This document shows, piece after piece, positions 37,571-47,961 of a stretch of DNA of 64,000 nt (the first letter of the stretch is position 1; the number at the start of each line of letters is the position of its first letter). This DNA comes from Methylobacterium gregans. Its GTDB lineage: Bacteria; Pseudomonadota; Alphaproteobacteria; Rhizobiales; Beijerinckiaceae. The position numbers and the translations under genes were made by a program. The stretch lies in NCBI RefSeq assembly GCF_022179245.1, contig NZ_BPQM01000030.1, positions 91,543 through 155,542 on the forward strand. The letters are read 5' to 3'. The notes under the pieces are model-generated. The model was not told the origin of the DNA and ran no database searches. It saw nothing but the letters and a program-made list of their open reading frames with translations.

Positions 37571-38734
37571 ATGCTTCGCAGAGCCGTCGCGGCCGCGTCG
37601 ATCGCCCTCGCCACCCTGGCCGGAGGGCCCGCCCGCGCCGACGAGATCCTGGTCGGCGCCCACATGCCGCTCACCGGCTCGCTCGCTCGCTCGGGTCAGG
37701 CCTTCGACGAGGGCATGCGGGTGGCGATCCAGATGTTCAACGCCCGCTCTGACAAGCACAAGATCCGCCTCCAGGTGATCGACGACGAGAGCACGCCCGC
37801 CAAGGCGGTCTCGGCGGTGGAGAAGCTCGTCTCGGACGGCGCCGTGGCGGTGATCGGCGGCTACGGCTCGAACATCATCGGCCCGGCCTCGGACGCCTCA
37901 AACCGGCTGAAGACCACCTACATCACGGCCGGCGCGGTGAGCGACGAGCTGACGGCCCGCGGCCTGAAGACCTTCTTCCGCATCAACAACAATGCCGGCT
38001 ACCAGCGCGGCATGGGCGCCCTGCTCGAGACGCTGAAGCCGGCCTCGGTCTCGATCCTGGCCTCGACCAAGGAGGCGCCGGCGCTGCTCGCCAAGGGCCT
38101 GCAGAAGGACCTCTCCGCCAAGGGTGTGAAGGTCACGGTGCACGAGTTCGACCCGGCGATCACCGACTTCAAGCCGGTCATCAACAAGGTGAAGCTGCAG
38201 GACAAGTCGGACATCCTGGTGATGTCGGCCTACGAGAACGACTACGTGGGCATCATCCGGGCCGCCAAGGTTCTGAAGCCGCCGGTCAAGCTCATCGTCG
38301 GCGCGTGGTCGCTCGCCACGCCGAAGATGTACAGCGAGTTCCCCGACCTGATGAACAACGTCGTCGGGACCTCCTTCCTGCCCTTCCCGGTGGAGATGAA
38401 GGACGAGGAGGGCAAGCGCTTCGCCGAGGCTTACAAGAAGACCTACAACAAGGAGGTCGAGTACCTCTCCACCCTGAGCTTCGTCGAGACCACGATCCTG
38501 GCGGAGGCGATCGCCCACGCGGCGGACGCCGGCACGCTCAAGACCGGCGGCCTGCCCGACGCCATGCGCCGGACCGAGCGCGAGACCCTGCTCGGCCCCG
38601 TCCAGTTCGACGCCACCGGCGACAACCCGCGCTTCTCCGTGGCGATGGGCCAGCACCGCGCGGGCAAGATCGTGCTGGTCTCGCCGGCCGCCGCGGCGAC
38701 GGGCGAGATCGTCTTCCCCGGCCTGCCCTGGTAG
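37571..38734 (+). CDS. Branched-chain-type ABC transporter substrate-binding protein
   Basis: A 387-residue periplasmic binding protein with a signal peptide (1-22, cleavage after ARA). The type I fold starts DEILVGAHMPLTGSLARSGQAFDEGM, a hallmark of the LivK/aromatic-acid group, and has YGSNIIGPASDASNRLKTTYI and the hinge regions near 120 and 250. It is the first gene of the rightward operon and should set the specificity of the importer. Neighbouring CoA-acid genes suggest an organic acid, not an amino acid; that is inference. Confidence 0.9.
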   Translation: MLRRAVAAASIALATLAGGPARADEILVGAHMPLTGSLARSGQAFDEGMRVAIQMFNARSDKHKIRLQVIDDESTPAKAVSAVEKLVSDGAVAVIGGYGSNIIGPASDASNRLKTTYITAGAVSDELTARGLKTFFRINNNAGYQRGMGALLETLKPASVSILASTKEAPALLAKGLQKDLSAKGVKVTVHEFDPAITDFKPVINKVKLQDKSDILVMSAYENDYVGIIRAAKVLKPPVKLIVGAWSLATPKMYSEFPDLMNNVVGTSFLPFPVEMKDEEGKRFAEAYKKTYNKEVEYLSTLSFVETTILAEAIAHAADAGTLKTGGLPDAMRRTERETLLGPVQFDATGDNPRFSVAMGQHRAGKIVLVSPAAAATGEIVFPGLPW

Positions 38735-38741
38735 GCGCGCC

Positions 38742-39614
38742 ATGGTCGATCTCGTCCTCCAGGCCCTGTTCTCGGGTCTCCTCGTGGGCAGCGTCTACGC
38801 GCTCGTGGCGCTCGGCCTCGCCCTCTCCTTCGGGGCGATGCGGATCATCAACCTCGCGCACGGCGAGCTGGTGCTGCTCGCCGCCTACTGCGCCTACGTC
38901 GTCGAGGCCCGGGCCGGCCTCGATCCCTACCTCGCCATCCCCCTGGCGCTCGTGGTGGTGTCGATCGTCTGCGCCGCGCTCTTCCTGATGATCGACCGCA
39001 TCCGCGAGCACCGGGAGCTGAACTCGCTGATCCTCACCTTCGGGATCGGTATCGTCCTGACGAACGCGATCCTGCTGGTCTTCGCCAGCGACGTGCGCAC
39101 CACCGCCTCGCCGGCGCTCCAGGACGCGACCTCGATCGGACCCGTCTACGCCATGAACGGCGAGATCGTCGCCTTCGGGGTCAGCCTCGCGCTGATGGTC
39201 GCCCTGTGGTGGTGGCTGAAGAAGAGCTGGTACGGGCGCGCGGTGCGCGCCGTCTCGTCGAACCGCGCCGCGGCGACGCTCATGGGAATCAGCCCGGTGC
39301 GGACGGAACTCGTCTCCTTCCTCGTCGCGGGCGCGCTCGCGAGCTTCGCGGGCGTGGCGCTCTACACGATGAGCGTCGTGCAGCCGGCCGTGGGCCACGC
39401 GCTGACCGTCAAGGCCTTCATCGTCACGGTCCTGGCCGGCGTCGGCTCGATCCCGGGCGTGTTCCTGGCCGCGATCCTGCTCGGCGTCACCGAGGCGCTC
39501 ACCGTCACGCTCGCGAGCTCCGCCCTGCAGGAACTCGTCGGCATGGTGCTGTTCCTCCTCGTCCTCTTCCTGCTGCCGAACGGCCTGTTCGGCGCGCGCG
39601 CCCGCCGCGGCTGA
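38742..39614 (+). CDS. livH: Branched-chain-type ABC transporter permease LivH
   Basis: A 290-residue permease with about eight membrane helices: QALFSGLLVGSVYALVALGL at the start, the family LTFGIGIVLTNAILLVF, MGISPVRTELVSFLVAGAL with the ATPase-coupling loop, and VTVLAGVGSIPGVFLAAILLG. It lies seven bases after the binding-protein gene. It pairs with LivM to form the channel. Confidence 0.93.
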   Translation: MVDLVLQALFSGLLVGSVYALVALGLALSFGAMRIINLAHGELVLLAAYCAYVVEARAGLDPYLAIPLALVVVSIVCAALFLMIDRIREHRELNSLILTFGIGIVLTNAILLVFASDVRTTASPALQDATSIGPVYAMNGEIVAFGVSLALMVALWWWLKKSWYGRAVRAVSSNRAAATLMGISPVRTELVSFLVAGALASFAGVALYTMSVVQPAVGHALTVKAFIVTVLAGVGSIPGVFLAAILLGVTEALTVTLASSALQELVGMVLFLLVLFLLPNGLFGARARRG

Positions 39615-39624
39615 GGTACACCGC

Positions 39625-40623
39625 ATGGCCTCCCTCGATTCCGCCCCCGCCGTGCCGCTGAAGGCCGCGCCCGCCCGCGGACGCCTCCCCGGCGGCGCGG
39701 TGCTCGGCCTCGCCCTCCTCGTCCTGGCCCTGCTGCCGGTGCTGCTCGGGGCGAGCAACTACATGCTGGGGCTGCTGATCTCGGCCCTGATCCTCTCGGG
39801 CGTCGCGCTCGCCTGGGCATTGCTCGGCAATCTCGGCGGCATGGTCTCGTTCGGCCACGCCGCCTTCTTCGGGGTCGGCGCCTACGCGTCGGCACTGCTC
39901 GCGGGCAAGCTCGGCCTGCCGGTGCTGCTCAGCGTGCCGGTGGGCGGTGTCGTCGCCGTGGTGGCCTCGCTCGCCATGCTGCCGGCGCTGCGGCTGTCGG
40001 GCCCCTACTTCGCGCTGGCGATCCTCGCCTACGCGCAGATCTTCCGCATCCTCGCGACCGAGGCCTCCTGGCTCACCGGCGGCGGCGCGGGCTTCCAGCG
40101 CTATCCGGGCCTGCCGACCGTGTTCGGGATCGATCTCGCGAGCCGCACCGGCAGCTACCTGCTGCTCGTGGCCTGCGTGACGCTCTGCGCGCTCGCCTAC
40201 CTCGCCGTGCGGCGGAGCCACATCGGCCTGGCGCTCCGCGCCATCGCCGACAGCGAGGACGCGACGCGGGTGGTCGGCGTCAACAGCACGTTCCTGAAGT
40301 CCCTGATGCTGCTGCTCTCGGCCTTCATCACGGGCGTGTTCGGCGCGCTCAACGCCCACATCATCGGCTTCCTGGAGCCGGACTACGCCTTCTCCGGCGT
40401 CTGGAGCCTCATGCCGATCATCGCGGCGATCTTCGGCGGCTACCGCACGATCCTCGGCCCGATCGGCGGCGCGGTGATCATCTACCTGTTCGATCAGGTG
40501 GTGGCGAAGGGGCTGATCGCGGTGGGCCACCAGATCATCCTGGGCTTCGTCCTCGTCGTGATGGTGCTGGCCGCGCCGAACGGGCTGCTGGGCCTCGTCA
40601 AGAAGGGAGGCCGCGATGCTTGA
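39625..40623 (+). CDS. livM: Branched-chain-type ABC transporter permease LivM
   Basis: A 332-residue permease: ALAWALLGNLGGMVSFGHAAFFGVGAYASALL near residues 53-85, RLSGPYFALAILAYAQIFRIL, and the coupling block IADSEDATRVVGVNSTFLK. The last part EPDYAFSGVWSLMPIIAAIFGGYRTILGP matches the LivM consensus. It starts ten bases after livH and overlaps livG by eight bases, so the subunits are translated together. Confidence 0.93.
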   Translation: MASLDSAPAVPLKAAPARGRLPGGAVLGLALLVLALLPVLLGASNYMLGLLISALILSGVALAWALLGNLGGMVSFGHAAFFGVGAYASALLAGKLGLPVLLSVPVGGVVAVVASLAMLPALRLSGPYFALAILAYAQIFRILATEASWLTGGGAGFQRYPGLPTVFGIDLASRTGSYLLLVACVTLCALAYLAVRRSHIGLALRAIADSEDATRVVGVNSTFLKSLMLLLSAFITGVFGALNAHIIGFLEPDYAFSGVWSLMPIIAAIFGGYRTILGPIGGAVIIYLFDQVVAKGLIAVGHQIILGFVLVVMVLAAPNGLLGLVKKGGRDA

Positions 40624-41326
40624 GCTCGACGCCGTCACCGTCCGCTTCGGCGGGCTGGTGGCCCTGCGGGACGTCACCTTCACAGTGGCGCCGGGCGAGA
40701 TCCTGGGATTGGTCGGCCCCAACGGGGCCGGCAAGACCACCCTGTTCAACGGCATCTCGGGGCTGACCCGGGTGCGCGGGCGGATCCTGTTCGAGGGCCG
40801 CGACGTCACGAAGCTGCCGCTGCACCGCCGCGCCCGCCTCGGGATCGGCCGCACCTTCCAGATCCCGCAGCCGATGCAGCACCTCACCGTGCGGGAGAAC
40901 CTCGCGGTCGCTCAGGTCTTCGGTGCGGGCCGCCACGACCCGGCGCGGATCGAGGAGATCCTGTCCGTCATGGAGCTCCAAGCCCAGGGCGACCGCCCGG
41001 CCGAGAGCGCGCTGGCGTTGCAGGAGCTGAAGCGGCTGGAGATCGCCAAGGCGCTCGCCACCGAGCCGCGCCTCCTCCTCCTCGACGAGGTGCTGGCCGG
41101 TCTGGAGAGCCAGGCCAAGCGCCAGTTCGCCGCGAAGCTGAGAGAGCTGCATCGCCGCTACGACCTGACCATCGTCATCGTCGAGCACGACATCGAGACG
41201 ATCTCGGGTCTCTGCTCGCGCGCCGTGGTGCTGAACTTCGGCGAGATCATCGCCGACGGCACCCCGGCCCAGGTCTTCCGCGATCCCCGCGTCGTCGAGA
41301 GCTATACCGGGACGGCCCATGCTTGA
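40616..41326 (+). CDS. livG: Branched-chain-type ABC transporter ATPase LivG
   Basis: A 236-residue ATPase. Walker A is at 34-42 (GPNGAGKTT), Walker B LLLLDEVLAGLE near 153-164, and the His loop VEHDIE near 190. The signature differs from LSGGQ: the sequence is ALALQELKRLEIAKAL, as in a LivG subgroup common in rhizobia. It overlaps livM by eight bases and livF by eight. Confidence 0.92.
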   Translation: MLELDAVTVRFGGLVALRDVTFTVAPGEILGLVGPNGAGKTTLFNGISGLTRVRGRILFEGRDVTKLPLHRRARLGIGRTFQIPQPMQHLTVRENLAVAQVFGAGRHDPARIEEILSVMELQAQGDRPAESALALQELKRLEIAKALATEPRLLLLDEVLAGLESQAKRQFAAKLRELHRRYDLTIVIVEHDIETISGLCSRAVVLNFGEIIADGTPAQVFRDPRVVESYTGTAHA

Positions 41327-42029
41327 GACCCGAAACCTCCGGGCCGGCTACGGCCACATCACGGTGCTGTGGGACCTCTCGCTCACCTTCCGGGAGGGTG
41401 CCCTCACCGCCATCGTCGGCCCGAACGGGGCCGGCAAGACCACGCTGCTGCGCGCGCTCACCGGGCTGATCCCGCACAAGGGCGAGATCCGGCTCGGGGG
41501 CGAGCGTCTGGCGGGCAAAACCTGGGACCTTGCGGGCCAGGGCATCGTGATGGTGCCGGAGGGCCGCCTCGTCTTCCGCGACATGAGCGTGGAGGAGAAC
41601 CTCTGTCTGGGCGCCTACCCGAAACGGTGCCGCGGCGACCTCTCCTCCGGGCTCGACCGGGTCTACGGCCTGTTCCCCCGCCTGCGCGAGCGCCGCGGCC
41701 AGGCGGCGGGCTCGCTCTCCGGCGGCGAGGCGCAGATGCTCGCCATGGGACGGGGGCTGATGTCCCAGCCCCGCATCCTGCTGATCGACGAGCCCTCGCT
41801 CGGCCTCGCCCCGGTGATCGTCAACGAGGTGTTCGACATCATCGCGCGCTTGAAGGAGGCCGGGACCACGATCCTGCTGGTGGAGCAGAACACCCGCGTG
41901 GCGCTCGGCGTCGCCGACGACGTGCACCTCCTGCGCGGCGGGCAGGTGCGGCTCAGCGCGCCGGCGGCGCAGGTCGATCTCGACCGCCTGCACGACCTCT
42001 ACTTCGCGCGGGAGGCGCAGAGCGCGTGA
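41319..42029 (+). CDS. livF: Branched-chain-type ABC transporter ATPase LivF
   Basis: A 236-residue ATPase. Walker A is at 34-42 (GPNGAGKTT), the canonical signature [15 protein letters not shown] near 132-146, Walker [14 protein letters not shown], and the His loop VEQNTR. It overlaps livG at its start and the next gene at its end (GTGA), keeping the downstream enzyme genes in the same transcript. Confidence 0.94.
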   Translation: MLETRNLRAGYGHITVLWDLSLTFREGALTAIVGPNGAGKTTLLRALTGLIPHKGEIRLGGERLAGKTWDLAGQGIVMVPEGRLVFRDMSVEENLCLGAYPKRCRGDLSSGLDRVYGLFPRLRERRGQAAGSLSGGEAQMLAMGRGLMSQPRILLIDEPSLGLAPVIVNEVFDIIARLKEAGTTILLVEQNTRVALGVADDVHLLRGGQVRLSAPAAQVDLDRLHDLYFAREAQSA

Positions 42030-42982
42030 GCCGCCTCCCCGCGATCCTGAGCGAGAACCTCGCCCTTCCTGTCATCGCTTCGCCGATGTTCATCGTCTCC
42101 GGCCCCGACCTGGTGATCGCCCAGTGCCGTGCCGGCATCGTCGGGTCCTTCCCGGCGCTGAACGCCCGGCCGGCGGCGATGCTCGACACCTGGCTCGCGC
42201 GCATCACGGAGGAACTCGACGCGGCCCGCGCGGCCGATCCGGCAGCCAAGATCGCGCCCTTCGCGGTGAATCAGATCGTCCACGGCTCGAACGACCGGCT
42301 GGCGCAGGATATCGAGACCTGCGTGAACCACCGGGTGCCGATCGTCATCACCAGCTTGCGCGCGCCCGACGCCGTGGTGCGGCCGGTCCACGGCTACGGC
42401 GGCCTGGTCTTCCACGACGTCACCACGGTCCGCCACGCCGAGAAGGCGCTGGAGGCGGGCGTCGACGGGCTGATCCTCGTCTGCGCCGGGGCCGGGGGGC
42501 ATGCGGGCACGCTCTCGCCCTTCGCGCTGGTGGGCGAGGTGCGCCGCTTCTACGACGGGCCTCTGATCCTCTCGGGCGCGATCACCACAGGCGCAGCGAT
42601 CCTGGCGGCGCAGGCCATGGGCGCCGATCTCGCCTATATGGGCACCCGCTTCATCGCCTCCGCCGAGGCGAACGCGGCGCCCGCCTACAAGGACATGATC
42701 GCGGGGGCGAGCGCGGCGGACATCGTCTACACGCCCTTCTTCACCGGCGTGCCCGGCAACTACCTTACGCCCAGCATCCGGGCCGCCGGCCTCGACCCGG
42801 ACGCCCTGCCGGCCGCCGACAAGACCGCCATGAGCTTCGCCAGCGACCGGGCCAAACCCTGGCGCGACGTCTGGGGGGCGGGCCAGGGGGTCGGCACGAT
42901 CCCCGACGTGCGGCCGGTCGCCGAGATCGTGGCGGACCTGTCCCGGGACTACGCCGCGGCGCGTGCCCGCCTCGCGGCCTGA
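42026..42982 (+). CDS. Nitronate monooxygenase-like flavoprotein
   Basis: A 318-residue (beta/alpha)8 FMN protein. It has [35 protein letters not shown] at the start, the flavin phosphate-binding [12 protein letters not shown] at 155-166, and [30 protein letters not shown]. The group includes nitronate monooxygenases and FabK-type enoyl reductases, so in this operon it could act on an enoyl-CoA or a nitro acid; neither is proven. GTG 42026 overlaps the livF stop, so translation is coupled. Confidence 0.88.
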   Translation: MSRLPAILSENLALPVIASPMFIVSGPDLVIAQCRAGIVGSFPALNARPAAMLDTWLARITEELDAARAADPAAKIAPFAVNQIVHGSNDRLAQDIETCVNHRVPIVITSLRAPDAVVRPVHGYGGLVFHDVTTVRHAEKALEAGVDGLILVCAGAGGHAGTLSPFALVGEVRRFYDGPLILSGAITTGAAILAAQAMGADLAYMGTRFIASAEANAAPAYKDMIAGASAADIVYTPFFTGVPGNYLTPSIRAAGLDPDALPAADKTAMSFASDRAKPWRDVWGAGQGVGTIPDVRPVAEIVADLSRDYAAARARLAA

Positions 42983-42996
42983 GGAGGCCCAGAGCC

Positions 42997-43758
42997 ATGA
43001 GCGAGATCCCCCCGCCCCGGACCCTGCGGACCTCCGAGCCGTCGGACGGCGTGCGCCTCCTCATCATCGACCGGACGGTCCGCCGCAACGCCCTCGACCG
43101 GGCGACCTACGCGGCCCTCCGGGAAGCGCTGGCTGAGGCCGGCACCGACGCGGCCGTGCGCGCGGTCGTGCTCACCGGCGCCGGCGGCTGTTTCACCGCC
43201 GGCAACGACCTCGCGGACTTCCGCGATACCGCGGAGACGGTCGAGGACAGCCCCGGCCTCGCTCTCCTGAAGGTGCTCGCCGCCTGCCCAAAACCGGTCG
43301 TGGCGGCGGTGGAGGGCCACGCGGTCGGCATCGGCACGACCCTGCTCCTGCACTGCGACCTCGCCTATGCGGGTGCGGGCGCGCGCTTCCGCCTGCCCTT
43401 CACCAGCCTGGGGCTCAGCCCCGAGGGCGGGTCGAGCTACCTGCTGCCGCTGGTGGCCGGCACGAAGCGCGCCGCCGAGCTGCTGATGCTGGGCGAGCCC
43501 TTCGGAGCCGAGACGGCTGAGGCAGCCGGCCTGGTCAACGCCGTGGTGCCGGCGGGCGAGGCCCTCGGCGCGGCGCTGGAGCGGGCCCGGGCGCTGGCGG
43601 CGCTGCCGCCGGTCTCGATCGCCGCCACCAAGCGGGCGCTGCGGGCGGGCCACGCCGAGATCGTGGCGCGCACGCTCGCGAGCGAGGCCGAGACATTCCA
43701 CGCGCTCCGCCGCGGCCCCGCCGCCCAGGCCGCCTTCGCGGCCTTCTTCGCACGGTGA
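42997..43758 (+). CDS. Enoyl-CoA hydratase/isomerase family protein, isomerase-like
   Basis: A 253-residue crotonase-fold protein. The CoA loop is [16 protein letters not shown] (60-75). Where hydratases carry two catalytic Glu residues, this protein has [11 protein letters not shown] and [19 protein letters not shown]; the retained Glu143 in SPEGGSS is the catalytic position of delta-3,delta-2-enoyl-CoA isomerases (ECI2 type). Thus an isomerase for unsaturated acyl-CoA is more likely than a hydratase. It starts 14 bases after the flavoprotein gene and overlaps the IclR gene by four bases. Confidence 0.85.
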   Translation: MSEIPPPRTLRTSEPSDGVRLLIIDRTVRRNALDRATYAALREALAEAGTDAAVRAVVLTGAGGCFTAGNDLADFRDTAETVEDSPGLALLKVLAACPKPVVAAVEGHAVGIGTTLLLHCDLAYAGAGARFRLPFTSLGLSPEGGSSYLLPLVAGTKRAAELLMLGEPFGAETAEAAGLVNAVVPAGEALGAALERARALAALPPVSIAATKRALRAGHAEIVARTLASEAETFHALRRGPAAQAAFAAFFAR

Positions 43759-44579
43759 GCGCGACCATGAGCGAGACCGAGACCCTCGCCGACCTCGACA
43801 CCGAGGAAGGCGGCCCGAAGGAGGACCGGCACTTCGTCACCGCGCTCGCCCGGGGACTCGCGGTGCTCGCCTGCTTCGGCCGCGACCGGCGGATGCTCGC
43901 CAACCACGACATCGCCGAGGCCTGCGGCCTGCCGCGCTCCACCGTGTCGCGGCTGACCTACACGCTGACCAAGCTCGGCTACCTGCACCTCGTGGAGGAA
44001 TCCGGAAAGTACCGCCTCGGCACCCAGACGATCGCGCTGGGCTCCATGGCGCTGGGCGGCCTCGACGTGCGCCAGCTCGCGCGGCCGGCGCTGCGCGCCG
44101 TGGCGCAGGCGGCCAACGCCTCGGTCGGCCTCGGCGTGCGCGACCGGCTCAGCATGCGCTACATCGACTGCCAGCGGGGACCCGCCGCGATCTCGCTCAA
44201 CCTCGACACGGGCTCGCGCATCTCGCTCGCCCGCTCTGCGATGGGCCGGGCCTACATCGCGGTCTGCTCCGACCGCGAGCGGAGCGCGCTCTACGAGGAA
44301 TTGCAGGCCTACGATCCGCTGGCCTGGCCGGCGCTCCGGGCCGGGCTCGACCGGGCCGTGCAGGAGCACCGGGAGATCGGCTGCTGCACCTCCTTCGGGG
44401 AGTGGCAGGACACCGTCTCGGCCATCGCGGTCGGCTTCCACCCGGGCGGCGGCCTGCCGCCGATGTCGGTGAATTGCGGCGCACCGACCGTCATCACCGA
44501 CGCGCGCTTCCTGATGGACGTCGCCCGCCCGAAGCTCATCGAGGCCGTGCGCGGCCTGGAGGGCGTGATGGGCGCCTGA
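43755..44579 (+). CDS. IclR-family transcriptional regulator
   Basis: A 274-residue regulator. The winged HTH is near 30-85 ([38 protein letters not shown]), and the C-terminal effector domain holds [29 protein letters not shown] and the [15 protein letters not shown] block. IclR proteins sense organic acids. GTG 43755 overlaps the preceding stop; ATG 43767 is an alternative. Being within the operon, it probably regulates this operon and the divergent pim genes through the palindrome at 37289. Confidence 0.9.
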   Translation: MSATMSETETLADLDTEEGGPKEDRHFVTALARGLAVLACFGRDRRMLANHDIAEACGLPRSTVSRLTYTLTKLGYLHLVEESGKYRLGTQTIALGSMALGGLDVRQLARPALRAVAQAANASVGLGVRDRLSMRYIDCQRGPAAISLNLDTGSRISLARSAMGRAYIAVCSDRERSALYEELQAYDPLAWPALRAGLDRAVQEHREIGCCTSFGEWQDTVSAIAVGFHPGGGLPPMSVNCGAPTVITDARFLMDVARPKLIEAVRGLEGVMGA

Positions 44580-44595
44580 GGAGACAGGAGACCCG

Positions 44596-45771
44596 ATGCT
44601 GTTCGATCCCGACGATCTGCCGCTCGCCGGCATCCGCGTGCTAGATCTCTCGCGCGTGCTCGCGGGCCCCTGGTGCGCGCAGGTGCTGGGCGATCTCGGC
44701 GCCGACGTGATCAAGGTCGAGCATCCCGAGCGCGGCGACGACACCCGCGACTGGGGCCTGCGGACCGGCCCGAGCAACACCTCGTATTTCGACAGCGTGA
44801 ACCGCAACAAGCGCTCGATCGGCGTCGACCTCGCCGACCCGGAGGGGCTGGCGCTGGTGCGCGACCTCGCCCGGCAGAGCGACGTCGTGGTGCAGAACTT
44901 CAAGACCGGCGGAGCCGACCGGCTCGGGCTCGGCTACGCGGCACTCTCCGCCGAGAACCCGCGACTGATCTACTGCTCGGTCTCGGGCTACGCATCGGAC
45001 GGACCCGAGGCGACGCGGCCGGGCTACGACCTCGTGATTCAGGGCGAATCCGGCCTGATGGCGCTGAACGGCGAGGCCGAGCGCCCGCCCCTCAAGTTCG
45101 GCCTCGCGGCGGTCGACCTGTTCACCGGCCAGTTCGCGGCGCAAGGTGTGCTCGCCGCCCTCTACCAGCGCGAGCGCACGGGGCGCGGGCGCCTCGTCGA
45201 GCTCGCGCTGTTCGATTGCGGCGTGGCACTGACCTCCTATTACGGCCTGGAGGCGATGGTGCAGGGCCGCGACCCGGCCCGCTACGGCAACGCGCACCCC
45301 TCGATCGTGCCCTACGGCGTGTTCGAGGCGGGCGACGGGCCGATCGTGCTGACGGTCGGCAACAACGCGCAGTACCGCCGCTTCTGCGAGCAGGTTCTGG
45401 AGCGGCCCGACCTCTGCGCCGACCCGCGCTTCGCCACGAACCTCGACCGCTCGAAGAACCGCGCCGTTTTCGTGCCGGTGCTGGAGGCGGAGCTGGCCAA
45501 GTGGTCGCGTGCCGATCTCCTCGTCCGCCTCGCCTCGGCCGGCATCCCCTGCGGCGAGGTGCTGGGCCTGCACGAAGCCCTGACCTCGGCGCGCGCCCGC
45601 TCAGCCGGCCTCGTCATCCCGCAGGGCGCGGGCGCGGAGGCCACGGCGCATGTGCTGGCCCCGCCCTACCGCCTCGACGGCGCACGCCTGCCGGTGCGGC
45701 GGATGCCGCCGACGCTCGACGGTTCGGGCGCCGACATCCGGGCCACGCTGCCGGATCGGCCGGCGGCCTGA
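44596..45771 (+). CDS. Family III CoA-transferase (CaiB/BaiF type)
   Basis: A 391-residue CoA-transferase. It starts LAGIRVLDLSRVLAGPWCAQVLGDLGADVIKVEHPERGDDTR-type sequence, with NRNKRSIGVDL, VVVQNFKTGG and the catalytic Asp174 in AAVDLFTG. The family moves CoA between acids without ATP. Sequence blocks resemble succinyl-CoA:glutarate CoA-transferases, and glutaryl-CoA dehydrogenase is in the divergent operon. It may replace the ATP-dependent PimA ligase; the acceptor acid is not known. Last gene of the operon, 17 bases after the IclR gene. Confidence 0.88.
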   Translation: MLFDPDDLPLAGIRVLDLSRVLAGPWCAQVLGDLGADVIKVEHPERGDDTRDWGLRTGPSNTSYFDSVNRNKRSIGVDLADPEGLALVRDLARQSDVVVQNFKTGGADRLGLGYAALSAENPRLIYCSVSGYASDGPEATRPGYDLVIQGESGLMALNGEAERPPLKFGLAAVDLFTGQFAAQGVLAALYQRERTGRGRLVELALFDCGVALTSYYGLEAMVQGRDPARYGNAHPSIVPYGVFEAGDGPIVLTVGNNAQYRRFCEQVLERPDLCADPRFATNLDRSKNRAVFVPVLEAELAKWSRADLLVRLASAGIPCGEVLGLHEALTSARARSAGLVIPQGAGAEATAHVLAPPYRLDGARLPVRRMPPTLDGSGADIRATLPDRPAA

Positions 45772-45849
45772 GCCGCACCGGCAGCCCCTGACCGGCCGAG
45801 GACGGGGGCGCGCCCGCGTGCCCGTACTTCGGGCCAAGGCCGGGGTCCC

Positions 45850-47838
45850 TCAGGCCGCCTTCACGCCCGCCAGGAACAGCCCCACCTCCCGGTGCAGGTT
45901 CTCGGAATGGTGCGAGAGTTCGCGTGCCGCGCCCAGCACCTGGGCAGCGGCGCTGCCGGTCGAGCCGGCACCCTGGCGCACATCCGCGATGCTGCCGGCG
46001 ACCTGACCGGTGCCGCTCGCGGCCTGCTGGACGTTCCGGGCGATCTCCTGCGTGGCGGCCCCCTGCTGCTCCATGGCGGCGGCGATCGCGTTCGAGACCG
46101 CGGCCATCTGCCCGATGGTCGCCCCGATGGCGTGGATCGCCGCGACCGATTCCTGGCTTACGCTCTGGATCGCGGCGATCTGGCCGGCGACCTCCTCGGT
46201 CGCGCGGGTGGTCTGGCCGGCGAGCGCCTTCACCTCGCTGGCGACGACCGCGAAGCCCCGTCCCGCCTCGCCGGCGCGCGCCGCCTCGATGGTCGCGTTG
46301 AGCGCCAGAAGGTTCGTGTGGCCGGCGATCTTGTTGATCATCGCCACGACGGTGTCGATCCGCTCGGCCGCGCCGGCGAGCTGCCGGACCAGGCCGTCGG
46401 TCCGGCGCGCCTCGTCGGCGGCCTGTTGCGCGATGCGGGCCGACTGGCCAGCCTGCTGCGTGATGTCCTGGATCGAGGCCGACATCTCCTCGCTCGCGGC
46501 GGCCACGGTCTGCACGTTCGACGCCGTGGTCTCGGCCGCCCGCATGGCGGTCGTGGATTGCCGCGCCGTCTGCTCGGCGGTGCTCGCCATGGCCTGGGCC
46601 GTGGCCTCCATCTCGGTCGCAGCCCCGGCCAACCCCTGTGTGAGCACCGAGACGTTCGCCTCGAAGCTCCGCGTCAGCGCGTCGAGATGATTGGCCCGGC
46701 GCATCTTCGCGTCCGCCTCGCCGGCCGCTGCGGCGTCGGCCTGCGCCTTGGCGATCAGCGCGTCCTTGAAGACCTGGACGGTCCGGGCCATCGCGCCCAG
46801 CTCATCCGTGCGCGCGGCCCCCGGCACGGCGACCGCGTGGTCGCCCGCCGCGAGGCGCTGCATCGCGGCGGTCATCGCGGTCAGCGGCTGCGCGACGCCG
46901 CGGCCGACACGCCAGGCGAGGAGCACGCCGATCACGAGGGCGGTCGCGCCGATGCCGATCACGAGCAGCCGGAGATGGTTCGCATCCTCGGTCATCAGGG
47001 CCATGATCTGCTGCTGGTCGCGCACCGCCCGCTCGCGTGTCTCGGCGCCCAGGGCGACGAGGCGGTCGCCCGTCTGCTTCACGGTCTGGTAGGCCGCCTC
47101 GACCGCGCCGGCGCCGTTGATCACCCCGTCCAGGGCCGCCTTGAACGGGGCGACCTTGCCGTTGATAGCCTTCAGCGGCGTTTGGAGCAGGCCGGCCCCG
47201 TCGATCCGCGCGAGCGCCGCGAGCTCCCGGGTGTAGCGGCCGAACTCGACCGTGGCCGTGCTGGCATCCGCCGGGTTGTTGCTTGAGCGGAACAGGTAGG
47301 CGGCGCCCACGGTAGCCTGGAGGGCGCGGTCGACCCGGAAGGCAGCGGCGGCGAGAGCCGGGTCCTGCGCGGCACGCTCGGCCATCGCGTAGCCCGCATT
47401 CGAGAGCGCCGCGGCGAGCTTCGCGAGGTCGCCGAGCGCCGCCTTGCGCGCCTGCATCATGCCGATCAGAGCGTTCGCGCCCGCCACGTAGTCCCGCGAC
47501 TGCGCCAGCATCGCGTCGTCCGCATCACCGGACCGGGCAGCGCGCTCGCTCTCGGTCGCGAGCTTGGCGAGCCCCACCTTGAGATCGCTCAGCATCTCGC
47601 CCTGCTCCGTGCGCATGTAGTTGAGCAGGAGGCGCCGCGCGCCGTTGACGAGCAGTTCGGAGGCACTGGCCCGTTCCGCGGCCCGCACGCGGGCGTCGGC
47701 GCTCTCCACCTCGGCGTTGAGCGCGCTGACGCTGCGGAAGGTGGCCAGCGCGGAGAGCGTGAGCAGCACCAGCACCACGCCGAAGCCGGCAGCGATGCGT
47801 TGGGCGACCGAGAGACGGTCCAGACGGAGCGTGAGCAT
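45850..47838 (-). CDS. Methyl-accepting chemotaxis protein
   Basis: A 662-residue chemoreceptor: an N-terminal TM (about 12-32), a long all-helical periplasmic sensor (35-285) with the [22 protein letters not shown] and [21 protein letters not shown] pattern of a HBM-type (double four-helix-bundle) sensor, a second TM (about 290-310), HAMP (312-365), and the signalling domain with [29 protein letters not shown] at the hairpin tip. HBM sensors bind small organic acids. ATG 47838 is chosen ([15 protein letters not shown]). The TRAP binding-protein gene is just upstream on the same strand. Confidence 0.92.
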   Translation of the reverse strand: MLTLRLDRLSVAQRIAAGFGVVLVLLTLSALATFRSVSALNAEVESADARVRAAERASASELLVNGARRLLLNYMRTEQGEMLSDLKVGLAKLATESERAARSGDADDAMLAQSRDYVAGANALIGMMQARKAALGDLAKLAAALSNAGYAMAERAAQDPALAAAAFRVDRALQATVGAAYLFRSSNNPADASTATVEFGRYTRELAALARIDGAGLLQTPLKAINGKVAPFKAALDGVINGAGAVEAAYQTVKQTGDRLVALGAETRERAVRDQQQIMALMTEDANHLRLLVIGIGATALVIGVLLAWRVGRGVAQPLTAMTAAMQRLAAGDHAVAVPGAARTDELGAMARTVQVFKDALIAKAQADAAAAGEADAKMRRANHLDALTRSFEANVSVLTQGLAGAATEMEATAQAMASTAEQTARQSTTAMRAAETTASNVQTVAAASEEMSASIQDITQQAGQSARIAQQAADEARRTDGLVRQLAGAAERIDTVVAMINKIAGHTNLLALNATIEAARAGEAGRGFAVVASEVKALAGQTTRATEEVAGQIAAIQSVSQESVAAIHAIGATIGQMAAVSNAIAAAMEQQGAATQEIARNVQQAASGTGQVAGSIADVRQGAGSTGSAAAQVLGAARELSHHSENLHREVGLFLAGVKAA

Positions 47839-47961
47839 CGAGGGCAAGTCCTGGGAACCTTGGAGCCGTCTTCGGCGGCCTAGAAGCGTCCGGGCGCGCG
47901 GCGATGCGGCGCTCCGGAGAGGGGCGGTGTCCTTCTTGATCTGGTGCGTCCGGGCGCGGCC

